Origin: Pelodera strongyloides
Taxonomy: Eukaryota > Nematoda > Chromadorea > Rhabditida > Rhabditidae
Direction of reading: 5' to 3'
NCBI GenBank assembly: GCA_036852015.1
Contig: JAANDG010000520.1
Span: 1-64,000 of the forward strand
Length of the DNA: 64,000 nt
The notes beneath the pieces were generated by a model. It had not been told where the DNA came from. It ran no database searches and worked only from the letters and a program-made list of their open reading frames with translations. Positions within the stretch are counted from its first letter, which is position 1; every line of letters starts with the position of its first letter. Below are positions 23,601 through 37,400 of the stretch, in pieces. Made by a program: the position numbers and the translations under genes.

Positions 23601-26600
23601 GATGCTCATTCTCGATATGATCCAGATACTTCCGCTGAGCCTTCTTAATCTTCACGAAAATCTGCAATCGCGAAGCTAAGTATATTTTCATTAGAACTCA
23701 AATCATAAAGAATGAAAAAACGCCGCAAAAATAGTGCCAAAGAAATACCCTCTCAGCAGCATCGTGACACAGGTTTGTTGCAGGGTTGATCTTCAGTTCA
23801 GATCTTAATTTCTTTGATATGTTTCTCCATCGCGTCATGATCTCCCATTGCTTTTCAGGAGAGGAATTGGCATTATGAAGTTCCTTTTGCTCCTGAAATG
23901 CATGCATAAAGGTTGAAAGGCCATGTACTACCCTATTAAAGTATACAACTTTCTTCGATGAAGATATTTAATGTACCTTAACGAGACAATCCAATATGTG
24001 CTGTATAAGAATCGGTGGGGGATTGGGTGCTCGGTCCAAAAACTGAAGTAGTTGCAGAAGGACGTTGTGAGGGCTGAGGAGGACCTGGACTTCTTGGCAC
24101 CGGAAGATTTCCTAGAACAAACAATATTTAGCTAACACGTCCATGAGAAAGCGAAATATGCACATCTACATCCGAGTTAGAAGAGTGACCAGCTAGGAAC
24201 AGCAAAAGCGGTTTAGAGAGAAGCGCTCGCGAGTTCATAATTACGCCCGGACCAATCATCACAGTTAACATTTTTATAATTGCTCTCCAGTTAAACAGCA
24301 CTAGGTACGAGGGAGTAGCCAACGCAAATAACAAAACTAAAGCACACACGCCCTTCTCTTCAAATCTAACACCGAAATGTGCCACATTGAACGCCAATTT
24401 AAAATTGTTATCTAAGAATAAAATGAAAATCCCACCAGTAGAATTTGATACATATTTGGATCGGTGAACAGCCTTTCCAATTTGTGGTGTTCGATTGAGA
24501 TGGGGGACACATTCATTTCATCGGGAAGTTTGTAGCCGACATAGAGTACACTACAGAAAGCCATTCCCTTGTCATTAGCCACAAAAGGATCTTTAGCAAT
24601 CACTCGAATTGGGGAAGCATCGTCGGGAGTCACGTCCACGTCAACAGGGTCCTTCTTCTTCACCTTGGGAGGCAATGCGATCGTATACGGCTCTCGCCGT
24701 CGTGGCGCAACTCTGGGAGCTGCGTGTCCCCAGGATACAGCACGTTTCCTTTGTCTCATTCTAATTTCTTCTTCGCGTCGACGTCCAGCGTCAATGTACT
24801 CCTGCAACGACGGCCTGCGATCAGGTTCAATATCAGCAATTTCCTTCATGGAATGGGCCCTTCTGAGTCTTGGGGCTAGATCATCAACAATGTCCGCATG
24901 TTGATCCTTGGATTCCTTAGAGTCATCGTCGTTCTCTTTCTCGGTGAATGCTCCGAGAAGGGGCGGCACGCTTTGCACGGGAGTCTTAGCATCTCCCTCA
25001 GGCACATCATAGGTGCAATCACCCGCAGCATACTTCGGAAGGTCCCCCGCCGAAAGAGTCACAGTATCTTGAAGCGATTCTGGGCGTGGAGAGCTAACTG
25101 TGTCTTGATCAGTTTCGGTATCTCCCAATTCGGCCTCCTCCCCACTCTTGTCCAGATCACTTTTCTGGTCCACAACAGTTTCACCCTGTCCGATATGGTC
25201 GGGACCAATTACGCCGACAGCTGCCCTTCGAGCACAATCCACTTCATCGGCTGACTTGGCAAATCCACAATTTTCGCGTTCCTCCGCAGAGTGGACGAAT
25301 CCGGTATCTTTTTCACACCTGGAATAAGCAAACAAAATGTGAGTAAAACCGATAGTAGCAACGAGCTTCATAAATTTTACCTCAGCCAATTTTAGTTGGA
25401 AACTACTACATGAACAAATAAAATTTTTTTACGGTTGATCAGGTGAGATTCAACACCATCGGTTCAATTTTTACCGTCTAATGGTTAGGCAGGGTATAAA
25501 TGAATGTGTAAAACGACGCATGACCATCTCCGGATCGTACCTGACCATCTCCGATTTTACACTTTTTTCACATTTTTTTATTAATAATGGAAGCCTTTTC
25601 TGTGTTAATAAAGTACCCGAGAACCAGTCACAATATCTACTTCACGTGTAAGTACCAAAAATGCAATAAAAATAGTTTTTAATTCCGATTCTGTGGTTTG
25701 TAGTTTTGGAGTGTAGCCAATTCTTGGTCGAGGGTGTGCAGGCATAGTTTGGAGTGAAGAGGGTGTAGGGAGAGGAATCGGTCGCAGAGAGAATATGTTA
25801 TAATAAATATTATTGATTATTGATCGGATTAGTTATTATCGATTTACCGTATTTCAATTACCAAAAAGGTGGTTTACCAAGGAAGAAAGGAATTCCACAT
25901 AGCATAAGTGAATGAAAAATGTTTTTTGAAAGTGTTTATATAGGTATATAGTAGAAATATGGTCAGCATGTAGGTAAGAAGATCGTCATCCGCTCACCGA
26001 AGGATCTAGGACTAGTTAACGAGTCTTTAGTTTAGTGGTCTAATTATTTTAAAGAATAATTAACGCTCTATACCATTCTGTGCTACACAGAACTGTCCCG
26101 TTGCCTGAAAGAGTGTAATTAATAAATTATTTGCTTTTTTTGATACTACGTTTGTGTTGTAGAAAAGGTAAACTATGAGCTTCGATCGGCAAATGAATGC
26201 AAAAGATACCCGAGGCTTTAATGCCTCACTTATTTTTTTTTTGTTGATGAAGAAAAAAAATTCCCCAAAAAATTTCTGAGAATTCCCAAAGCAAAAATGC
26301 ACTATATATAGGTAGCATTTCATTTTAGTATTTCTCAGGACTCTACACGCTTACACTTATCTTTGAAATTAACAGGATAAATGAAAAAAAGTAAATATAT
26401 ATCTAACCATTATTATGAGCCAACTTAGTGTGTGCAACTATGAAAAATGTACAAGAAAAATATTTTACTAAAAATGTTTCATTTTCGTATATATATACCA
26501 CAAACCCTTAATTTTAATCCAATACCCACATTTTCAGTGAATTCTGTGAGCCCTTGACTTACTGAGATCCACTTTTCCTTGTCTCGGGCATGAGGAGTAG

Positions 26601-29600
26601 CTCGCTCAACGGACAAAAACCTACTTTTTAGCGCGCGAGTAGGCATTGGTTAACAATCTCCGAAAAGCCGCAAGTTTCAAATATCGAAAAACTAGCGACG
26701 TAGTTGGATAGAGAAATGTTTAAGCTATCCAGTTATGTAAGTTTTATTAGGAATTGTCCAAGGGAAAGTAGATCTGGAGATGGTTTTCTGCTGAAGCCTC
26801 CATTTTTTTGGTGCGTTTTTTGATGCGCACGCCGGCCGAGTCGCGCGTTGTTTTTTTGCTATTGCAAAGAAACTACTGATTTTTTCATAATAGTTGCAAC
26901 AGATGGTTTGTAGGAAATTAAATTCCCTACAAAATGGTGCTAAGCACGTAGCATTATTCAGAATAGGAAGCGAACCGGAGATGGTTGTTTGATGCGTAAA
27001 ACAGCGCGAAAATTGGTCAAATTTTTAAGCCTATATTATTAAGCTTTCCCAGCTGTATGGTGATGACATACAATCCAAATTATGATGTAGGGGACATATT
27101 TTCGGAATACTAATGAAATTAGACCATTTGGGATAGAATTAATGTTTTTAAGAATTTGACAATCGGGTGTCGCGCGCTCTTTTCCAAGGAAAGCTTGTAA
27201 TGACTGCCACAGGCACTGAAAGAAAAGGGTCTCATAGTCTAACGGCTAGGAGCGCGCGCTGGTACACAGACGACGCAGGTTCGAAGACGGGCCATACAGA
27301 AATTTTTTGTAAAAATTTTTTTCTTCACAATAAAAAAAAACTAAGTGAGGCAATGAAGCCTCGGGTGGTCTTTGCATTAATTTGCAGATCGAAGCTTTCA
27401 TTTTACTGATTCATCTTTATATTCACACACAAAAATGTAAGTAATGGAAATACTAACGAAATTATTTATTATTTATTAATCATATTCGAGTATAGACTAA
27501 TTACACTGTTACAATAAATGACTTACGCAATACGACAGTTAGCAAAGGACACCATAAACTGATGGTACTGTAAGTTAGCTTTCTGGAAGGAAGTGTTCAA
27601 CAGCTACAGTACCCATAGGTTAGCGCACAGACAGCTGGAGTGGTATACACACAGACGTAGACTCGATAATATTTTTTTAGCTCTCGAAAACTTTGTTAAA
27701 CACTTTTCCCTTCACTATATACGTTACCTTTTACCTTCAGCTTTTTCGATTAACTACAAAAGTTACAGTATCAAAAAAAAAATAACGTATTTTACGAAAA
27801 TGTAGTGTGACCATCTCCGGCCGAAGGCCGGCGACCATCTCCGGAAATTTTTGAAATACGCATCGATTTTATACCCTGTGGTTAGGCCAAGGATGACGCA
27901 CCTGTTCTCACGGTCCGGTGAAGGCTGGCGGATAACAGGTGTATTCTCGTCTCCCTCATCAACCATTGTATCCGCTTCCTTGTCTGACTCTTCGCAAGGC
28001 ACGGTCTGGGCAGTCGAATGCTCGGGAAGTACGACTGGGTCGGTCGAGGTACTTCGATCTTGGTCCGTTTCCTCACAACTTTCCGTAAACTCATCACTAC
28101 TCGCGGAGTCGTCAACGGAGTGCGCAAACTGAAAATGTTTGTGAACGTATTCAAAGAAGAAATATGGTAAGCATAAGTCGCCCTCAAAGATTCTAACTTG
28201 CGTGCATGGGACTACAGAAGGGGAAATAAAAAAGCAAAAGCATAACTAAAACTATAATCACCTTGGGGATCTCGTACTCGATCAGCTCTACAGTGGACTG
28301 TGGAGGTGACATGCTATCCCGTGATGATGTCGTATTCACCCGAAAGTCGACTGAATGCTGAGAAGAGGACGAAACGGAGAAACTCGACTTATTCCTGTGG
28401 GTACGACTTCCACTCGACGATCCAGAAACAGAGAACTGAAATCAATACATAAAATAAATAAACCTTTTATTTCTGTGAATAACACTCAAAATAAAACCAT
28501 CTTTCACTAACGATAAACACCCAATGACACCGGGTATTTCGCTCAAATTTAGAAATCAGCAAAACCAATCCACTTAACTTTAGTAGCTCAGCTAACCATA
28601 AGACAAAAGAGCAGAGTAGGGAAGTGTTTCTATGAGAAAGTTTCTTGATTAAAGAAGTTATCAGAGACAAAGCACAATAACTCACTTCGTGAATGCTGGC
28701 ACTGGCAATCAGACGCTTTTCAACATTGACATGGAGAGCAGCTGCATGCAGTTCTACGTGTCGAACAAGTAAGCGAGCCATGTCGCCAATCTGAAAACCG
28801 CAAACTTATGAGAAAACGTGCTAAAATTCAATAAAATGAACCTGAATTTGCTTTCATCAACAATTAAAGTGACAGCAAATCCTACATTCTGATTTGGATC
28901 GAGGGTGAATCGCAGTAATCCAAGCCAAATCCTTTCAACCGGATCGCGGAAGGTCCGCCTTTCGAGATTCCTGATCTGTCCCACGGTTCGGCTCCGGAAC
29001 TTCTGCTCGTTTTGGGAAAGGGCGGCCGGTCCGTGTGCCGAATTGTTTATCTCATCGCGAGTCTAAACAACGGTGGGTAAACTTGATAAACTAAAGCTAC
29101 GATAAACTGAAACGTCTAATCTGAAATGTACTTACAAGAATGTGAGCAGCCAGTTCGCTTGGTTGTGGCGCCAAAGTTGAATTCAATGAGAGTGACTGAC
29201 TCGTTCTGAAATAAGAGAAAATATTAGACTACTAAGCCTAGTTTAGTGGAAACGTCCTGGCCATATCCTGCGGTTTTTCATCCGTCTGGATTCTTCCAAT
29301 TAATCACTGAAAACAATGGATTTTCTAAATAATAACGGGAAACCCTCACGAAAAAAACGTGTATAAGATGTAAACCTCCAGTCCGTAATGTTTTAGACTT
29401 TCTTTACAAGCAGATTACTCTAAATCACCTCCCGCTCAAGGGGGAACCACAACCAAAGAGAAAAATCCAATAAAGGTTTCAGATCACAAAGTATCCACAG
29501 AGAAACCGTAGGCTTTTCCCCACTGTAAAATAAACGTTGATTTCCTTGCATTAATTTTCTTTCAGTTACGCAATGGCGGCTCAAAAACCTTGATGGCAAG

Positions 29601-32600
29601 AAGGCGCATCTTTTTTCTAATAATGTGCGCTGTTTCTCTACCCTTTGTCTACGCATGTTTATCTGACATACAGTGCGTCGCATAAATATGTAGGCACCCC
29701 CAAATTTAACGATAAATTGTTTGGACCAAAATTTTTTGAACAAATTTTAACACCACTAAATCGACCATGGCGAAAAACCCGAGGACAATGAAAATTAGAA
29801 AAAAATTCAAAATTTTCAGTATTTTATGACATTAAAACCGAAAAACAGCTGTTTCAAAAGTTTGTAGGCAGTAGGCACACACTTTAGTTAATTGTATTAT
29901 TAATTTATTTTATTATAATTGTTCTGAAATGGATAAATTGCAATTGTATTAGAGATAATGTGAGCCATTATTGCTAAAATGCCAAGTGGTAAGCATCTCT
30001 CAAACAACGAATGCGTCCAGATTGAGACCCTACATCAAGCTGGTCATAGCAATCGGGCCATTGATGCTCAAATTCATCGATCTCCTGGTGTGGTCGACAA
30101 ATTCCTGAAAGACCCCAATTCCTATGGTTCTAAGAAGAGGACTGGTCGTCCTCGTTTATTCACTGCTCAGGAAGATCGCATGTTAGGAGGTCTTGCCTCT
30201 AATGCGTCGAAGTCAGTCAACGAACTTCGATCTGATCTGGGAACTACTACATCTAATAAGAGTACTGTTTGGCGGGCCATTAGACGCCGTCCTCACCAGG
30301 CAGTGCTCCAGAAGAATTTGCTACCGTTTCTGCAGAGTCCAGCAGGGCAAGGAATGCAACTCCAGCAAGATAATGCGCCTATACACGTGAGCAGATCCAC
30401 CAAGGCATTCTTTCAACAGCACCAGATTAACGTTATGGACTGGCCTGCTTGCTCCCCAGATACCAATCCCATAGAGAATCTTTGAGGATTGTTGGTACGG
30501 AAAATTTACGCTATAATCGTACCTACGACACAGTTGCCACCTTTAAAGCCGCAATACTCCAAGCGTGGAACGGCCTGGACGCTCAGTTGCTCAAGAACCT
30601 GGCCAACTCTCTGCCGAACCGGATTTTTGCCATCACCAAGAATACCGGTGGTCACACCGATTATTAAATGAATATTGTCATTCATTATTCGTTTTTTTTT
30701 AATAAAAAGTTGTTTTACTGAAGTGCCTACAAACTTTTGAAACAGCTGTTTTTCGGTTTTAATGTCATAAAATACTGAAAATTTTGAATTTTTTTCTAAT
30801 TTTCATTGTCCTCGGGTTTTTCGCCATGGTCGATTTAGTGGTGTTAAAATTTGTTCAAAAAATTTTGGTCCAAACAATTTATCGTTAAATTTGGGGGTGC
30901 CTACATACTTATGCGACGCACTGTATATTGCAAGTGTGGCTTTAATTTTGTTTTAATCGCAGTATTCCTCCCCCTTGTTTGCAAAGGATTATGGGCGGGG
31001 CCACCTGGGGGCTTCTGGTGCAGAATGCTCATTTCATACTCCACAGAGAAAATGGCCAGACCATTAACACTAGCGTTTCTTTCCGTGGCCTTCATGACCT
31101 TCTCATACGCAGCGCTCGACTGCAGGTAACCTTTCCTTATCCCATAACATAAGTAAACAGGTAGGCAATGTCACGGTTTCCTTTGCTTATGGTTAGCAAT
31201 TAGATAGGTAACCAACAGATATCACACATTCCTTTATTGCAAAATCGTTACGTTTTCTTTCTGCTGGCCAAGAATCATCAAGCCAGCACAGATACGATAA
31301 TTGCAGGAGATTCTCATTTGCACCTGCGTGCAGGGGGATAAATCTTAAACGTTCTATTGGACCGACGAGACGAAGCTCGCCACAGTACATAAGACTACTT
31401 ACATCACGAAATGCGCTACAGTACCGCACGGTACGTTGTATATTCACCCAGACTTCTGTAAACGACTAATAAAAAGAGACAAAGCAAGAGACAACGAGAC
31501 AACGACTAATAGAGACAAAGCAATTACTTAAACAAACACAGTCCTAACAGAGTGTATTTTAGTTAATGTATCTACTTGAATATATATTTTGTGTATCAAT
31601 GAGCACATTTTCTCACAATCTACGGATTTTTCAGGATGATGTACAAATGAGGGAGCTTTCAAATCTACTGCTTAATGCTGAAGAATTAGGCACAGCACTT
31701 TGGCCTTTGAGAACAACAGCACAGAACAATCTTCTAGAACAACAGAGACCTAATCAGCAATGAATAGCTAGGTGAGCTTACCAATTAATCATTTTCCATT
31801 ATCCAATTCAACTGCAAACGCAGATAATGGATTAATTTGTGAATCGCTGGGAATTTAGAAAGCTCCCCCCACGTACTTAATGAAATTTAATCCAAGATTA
31901 GTCGACAGAAATCCCAGTTACGCATGCATTATATATGTGCAAAGGGCTTTAATATAATCCTTTGACATTCAAGTCAATTATAAAATTGAACCGACGCGAC
32001 CTTAAGATAATTCAAAGAGTGGCGTAAAAATACAACCAGAATCCGTTAGAACGAAGCTGAATCAGTTTCCAATTATGCAGTTTATCACATGAAAGATTTA
32101 GGGAACAATCAACTCGGCCGTTCACCTCCACATATCCCGGCTAGGACGTTACTGTTAAACCAATTGCAAATAAAACACTACTGTTTGAGTCCTTGAAGAG
32201 AGTATTGAAACGGAATTACTGAGCCTTAACAGGGACGACTCCTCTCTTTGTATCTTTGTTTTCTTTTTGGCACTCGCTATTTTGCCCATTCGAAAGAAGT
32301 AGGTTTGATGGCGAATGGTAAGCATACTGGGTTTTACATATGAAAGCAATCAATTAGCGAATAAAAGGGATGTGTGGCCGTATGTAGAACAAGTAATGGG
32401 GCAACTACTGATCCGGACGACAAATGGCTGCTTCACAGACAAAAACATACACAAGAGTGAAACATATTAGTTGAGGAAATTTTACCTCGAAAGTCCAGCA
32501 AAAGATGAGGATGTCGTCGTGGTTGAGAGGTTCGGTGAGGCCGACGGCTGAGTTTCACTGCCGGATCCATCAGATGTCACCATATCGAGTTCTATCTCCA

Positions 32601-34401
32601 CGTCCAATCCGATTTTAGAGAGAAGGTTGAGGAAATACTTGCACACCACTTGCAGGAAATCGAGCACAAAAAACTGAAACGATCACTAGGTGACTAGAAT
32701 TCTAGCATCACAGAAGTGTACGCAGATTGATTTGTGAGACTCCACAACCAATTTTTTCTCCAGCATTATAAAAATGAAAACGAATTTCACTACTTCACAA
32801 AAAAGTCGAAACACAGTATCGTGAGTGAAATTTCTACACAGGAAGAGACCAATATTATCAGTAAAAGGGTGATTTTTAAGAGCAAATTTTGCCAAACACA
32901 AGAAAACAAGATCAAACCTGCAATGCAATCAGAGCCTCCTCCCGAACAAGAATTGAACCATCAAACAGGCAGTTTTCTACGATTGCATCTGCAGCTTCTT
33001 CGTCGATCTGAAACAAATAAACATAAATTGTGAGCTGGCTAACATTAGGTGTTAGAACATTGTACAAATTGGAAGAGTACAACTCACCACAGAAGCATGC
33101 TCATTGGAGTGGGAATGGTTCTTTATAAGACAGCCCAGCGCCCAAACAGACGCGGCGCGCACTTCAGCACATGGGTGTTTCAGGTGCTCGGCAATCTGAA
33201 AAAGACAGTAATTACAAGAAAATAATATTTTATAACAACTTGGTTCGGCATCAGTGGTTCAGGGCTCACCGATCTCTGTGCGTGCTCTCGGATACCGTGC
33301 CATCGTCCATCATTATAATCGACCCACAAACGTCCAATGCCAACTATCGCCTGAAAGAACAAAAGTGTAATAGTTGGACAAAATACAAGTCGCTTTCAAC
33401 ACACACACAAACTGTGAAACAAAGATTGTTGCTCACCCAGATCTTCAGCAAGGCGCAGCTCCATGTGGCCGGATCATCGAGAACATCGACGCATGTTGCA
33501 ACGTAGTTTTTCTCGCGCATAAGACGTTGGTGGTTCCTGAGAAATGATTTAAAAAAAATTATTATAAAAAAAAATAAGCAATATCTGAAGGAGTGATACG
33601 AGAACAAAAAGAACATACTGTTGCGTTCCATGTAAGAGCATGGCGTTGACATAAGCGGGTATAATCCGCTGTCTGGGCGACAGTCCCGTATCGTTGAGCA
33701 CCGTCAAGAAATAAATAAAGCGATAGCTCCTAAATAAGCAAACAATTACATGTTATAGACAGTATGTAGACGAGTTCGGTACAAGATAAACTCACATTGA
33801 CATCAGTTCAGGCAAGAGAAGTCTCACCTTGTTATACGATCCTTCTGGTTGGTGGCGTTCACATTTTCTTCAATGATTTCTTTGAAAAATTCCGAACAAG
33901 CAGACGGCTCGACTGTCAATATCTTCGCCCAGATAAAGGACAACCACAAACGGAGATCCCTGGAAAACATCCATTTGTTAAACAACATTGGTATTAGAAG
34001 TTCCGTAAAGAGCAAATGAAGAAATTGTGAAAGATAAATGTGGAAATCCTTCAAAGACGTAATGTCGGTATTTACGCATTTCGGGAAACACCACGACATA
34101 AAAATAACGTTTCTTTTGCAAACGAATGTACGCTTATAAACCTTGAATAACAACTCACTTCTGACTGCTTTGCAGAAGCTTCAAGATATAGGGAAAGATT
34201 CCAACAGAGAGCACATGGTTTATAGCCCAGACACCGAGATCCAGGAACCTGGACAGTCCCTCCAGAGCACGTGTTCGATGAGCCTAAGAGAAGAAAATGA
34301 CAAATTACAATGAGTACCTCTTTGCCGAATCAGGTGCCAATAGTGTTTCAGAGAGACACATCAATCGCGCCATCATATACATGTTTTGTTTTCAATCGTA
34401 T

Positions 34402-34439
<38 letters not shown>

Positions 34440-37400
34440 AAAACAATTTAAACGCTTCCGCACAAAATGCAAACAGTTGTTTAGGTGAAGCAGCACCATG
34501 TACCGAGCAAAAAAAATCCGCAAAGTACGGTCGATAAAAAATACCTGACTGAGAAGAACTTGAAGCACAACGGGTAGTTGGGCGGGAGGTACTGACCTGT
34601 TCCAACATATGGAGACCCAGTTCTGAAAAAAAAACTACTTCGTTATGCAAAAAGCACATGCAAGTGAAAGTCAACAGTAAATAAAATAAGAAAAGCATGC
34701 CTCGAATGCAGTCATTTGTTCCGAGAAGAACCAGTGAGGTTGGCCATCCGGGATTTCTTCCATGAGGGAAACGCGATTGAGCACTGAAAAGGGCGGGAAG
34801 GATGAATCAGAACACAGTCAGCCATTGCACAACACAGTCAGCCATTGCACAGCACAGTCAGCCACAAGATGACCAATGTTTCAAGAAGTAACTGACCGTC
34901 ATGCTTTGGAAACGCTGTAGGTGCAAAAACATCCACTTTGTCGTGTAGTGCAATTGTGGTCTTTCGGGTATCGGCCTCGCAGAAAAATACATCCACCAAT
35001 TGTGCGACTGCATTGTCCTGAACATATACTTAATTAACATAATTAACATTATGCAACATGCAATTATAACTAACAGCATGTCGAAAGGTATATTGTTTGA
35101 TTTGCCGGCATCCATGCATTTTGTCCAATGTGAGAGCTACGCACCATAACTGCTTCCCAAGTAGTCCACAATGGGTGTTCGTCCATTCTTGGCATTGCGG
35201 GAATGCAAATCGGATGACAACCGAATGTGGGCATCAGTTTCTCAGCCAGAAGGTAACTGCGCATAAGTGATGCCAGCATTTGATCCTGGAAATAGAGAGT
35301 GATAAGAAATGAGACACAAGAAAACAACAAACGCAAAATAATACATATATGCTGCTAAAGGATCAGTTTTATTGCTCTCACAGAAACCAAAAATCTACCT
35401 GTCGATAGAGACGTTGGAAAGTGTCTCTTGGTAAGCAATTCCACGCAATTGTGTCCGTTATGGCAGTAAACACCCAGTTAAGCTCTCCAAGTAAGGTGCG
35501 TCGATCAGTCAGCTGGCCAGGAATCCGATGAATTACGTCCTCCGGGAACTGGTCAAGAATGTCCTTCCTGATCATGTACCTGAAATGTAGATATTAAGTT
35601 AGTTAAGCTGGGCGGACAATCTGTTCGAATGAAAGTGAATGGCAAACATGGCCTACCAAAGGATGCTGGTCTGCAAAGGTGTGGTTAGACAAGAAGTAAA
35701 CATATCAGCAGGAAGTCGCGCGTCGGTTGGGAGACGCTCGTCCGCTTGGCAAGCGGCCAGATGAATGCACTCTCGGTAAATCTGAATATCTTCATGTTAA
35801 AAATATCGAATACCTTGAAAACAAATTTCTTAGAACGTATAGGACAATTTTTCTTAGCTAATCGAAATAGAGAGTAAAATTAAACAAGTTACCCCAAATG
35901 GTGGGGTCCTCTGAAATCCCATCTTCTTGGCCTGATCCATGTAATTCGTTGAAGGGCCTATCCTCTCCTTCTCCATTGATCCCGTCTCATAAGAACGCTT
36001 TTCCTTCCACTTCTCGAATGCCGCAAACCACTCGCTAAAATGAAAGCAAATAACTCAAGTACGGAAAGAAAAACCCTCGGCTCTCGGAAAATAATATAAA
36101 AACACTCACCCCTCGTGGGTCTCCATTGCCTGGGAGTAGTTTTCAACGATACTGCCTGCGTAGTTGCAATCCCACACATAGATACACGGATGCTCCAACC
36201 ACGTCTGCAGGTTGAATATCGAGACGGGAATATACTGAAACGACTGAAAAAATCGAGACGGGGTGAACTCATTAGAGCACCTCACACATATACATATATG
36301 CTACCCAGGCCACGTCCTGGATAGCACACGCGATGCCTGTAGTCGTGCCACACAACGGACAATGGAAGGGTGGTTAGGGTTATAGAAGCGGGGCCAAAGC
36401 AAACATGCAGTCACGCGGAAAGCACAGGCAAAGGACATTAAGCATGCATAACAATTAGATTAAAGGCATACTTGCGTATAGTTCTTATTGAAAACCCATA
36501 TTTCCCCGCTGGAGGTCGGCCGAGGCACTCCGTGTCCATTGTAATGGAACAATATTCTCTCATCTCGAGCAGTTCGTCGCAAGTTCTGACACATCTTCTT
36601 CAGTTCGTCTGCTGTCGGATCCAACGCAACCTTGTACCTGAATACATCTGAGCTTAACGGAAACAGCACGAAGTTCAAGAAACAAGAAATCAGCAGTACA
36701 ACTCTAAGGGGTACGCATAATTAGGAGATTTTTGTTGCCGAATAACTTAATTAAAAAAACTAACTTCGCTCTTGGTTGCCATTTTGCATAATTCTGTTGC
36801 AACTCCAACGCTATCTTCTTTGCGGAACGCATTGGGGTAGCTGCTGCGGGGTCGTACCATGACTCTAATTTCGCTCGCACTTTAGGACGGGGTATAGCGT
36901 CTGGTGGATCAACGCCTGAACAACAAAATCAAACTGAAACAAAGAAATGTACAATACACATACACGGATAAGTTCACACTGAAAGACGAAAGAAAAACTA
37001 CAAACAAAAGTTAGACAAACAAACAAACCCAAATGAAGGCATAGGACGAGTGCAACAGTCACCGTCTTCATGCGTTCCTTGCCAGTAATACGCGCCCTAT
37101 AAGAAGGACGAGAAATTTAGTGAAATTCTCAATAAAACGAGAGAAACTAAAAGATAGCTCACGAAAGTATTCAGGTACCAATCCACCTACCAGACTTCAG
37201 GATCAATTCTCTCCTGGAGTGCTTCAATGACCTCAATATGGCGTTGCTCACGAAAGTATTCAGGTACCAATCCACTGGATACTTGTTGGATCAGCCGACC
37301 CGATTCGGCAATAGAATGATCAGCGTTTGACAGGAATTTGAACCCCTGAAAAGTAAGCACTAGTTAACACAAAAAAGGCGAACATTGGGCAGTTGTCATC

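Larger units (their letters stand above)
20666..28440 (-). other. daf-15: Raptor exons: unusually long linker, unrecognised
   Basis: Exons between the HEAT and WD40 parts include a Ser-rich piece (28437-28262), an acidic piece (about 28130-27902, [17 protein letters not shown]), a long exon (about 25319-24440) with [20 protein letters not shown] and [19 protein letters not shown], then smaller helical, charged exons near 24110, 23890, 23660, 23250, 23080, 22910, 22820, 22634-22492 and 21220-20883. [20 protein letters not shown] suggests a coiled coil. I find no family for these exons. Human Raptor has a shorter, disordered linker here. The exons may be lineage-specific linker or may belong to a gene embedded in the Raptor interval. 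Confidence 0.55.
28760..35340 (-). other. daf-15: Raptor exons: HEAT-repeat region
   Basis: Recognisable pieces include [18 protein letters not shown] (35285-35180), [20 protein letters not shown] (about 34240-34160), [20 protein letters not shown] (about 33960-33890), [19 protein letters not shown] (about 33355-33285), [17 protein letters not shown] (about 33180-33130) and [20 protein letters not shown] (about 28955-28900). All match the order of the Raptor HEAT solenoid, which binds TOR. The exon from 32667 to 32485 ends in a Ser/Thr-rich stretch, after which a 3.3-kb intron (to about 29215) contains the Tc1/mariner copy. Confidence 0.82.

Noticed and set aside
24569..25254. Plus-strand ORFs opposite the Raptor linker
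   Set aside because: Shadows of the long minus-strand exon; no domain or splice logic.
34406..34431. TA repeat in a Raptor intron
   Set aside because: Simple microsatellite; the ORFs crossing it are noise.
34800..34865. Short CACAGTCAGCCA tandem repeat
   Set aside because: About three copies of a 20-bp unit in an intron; too small to suggest function.
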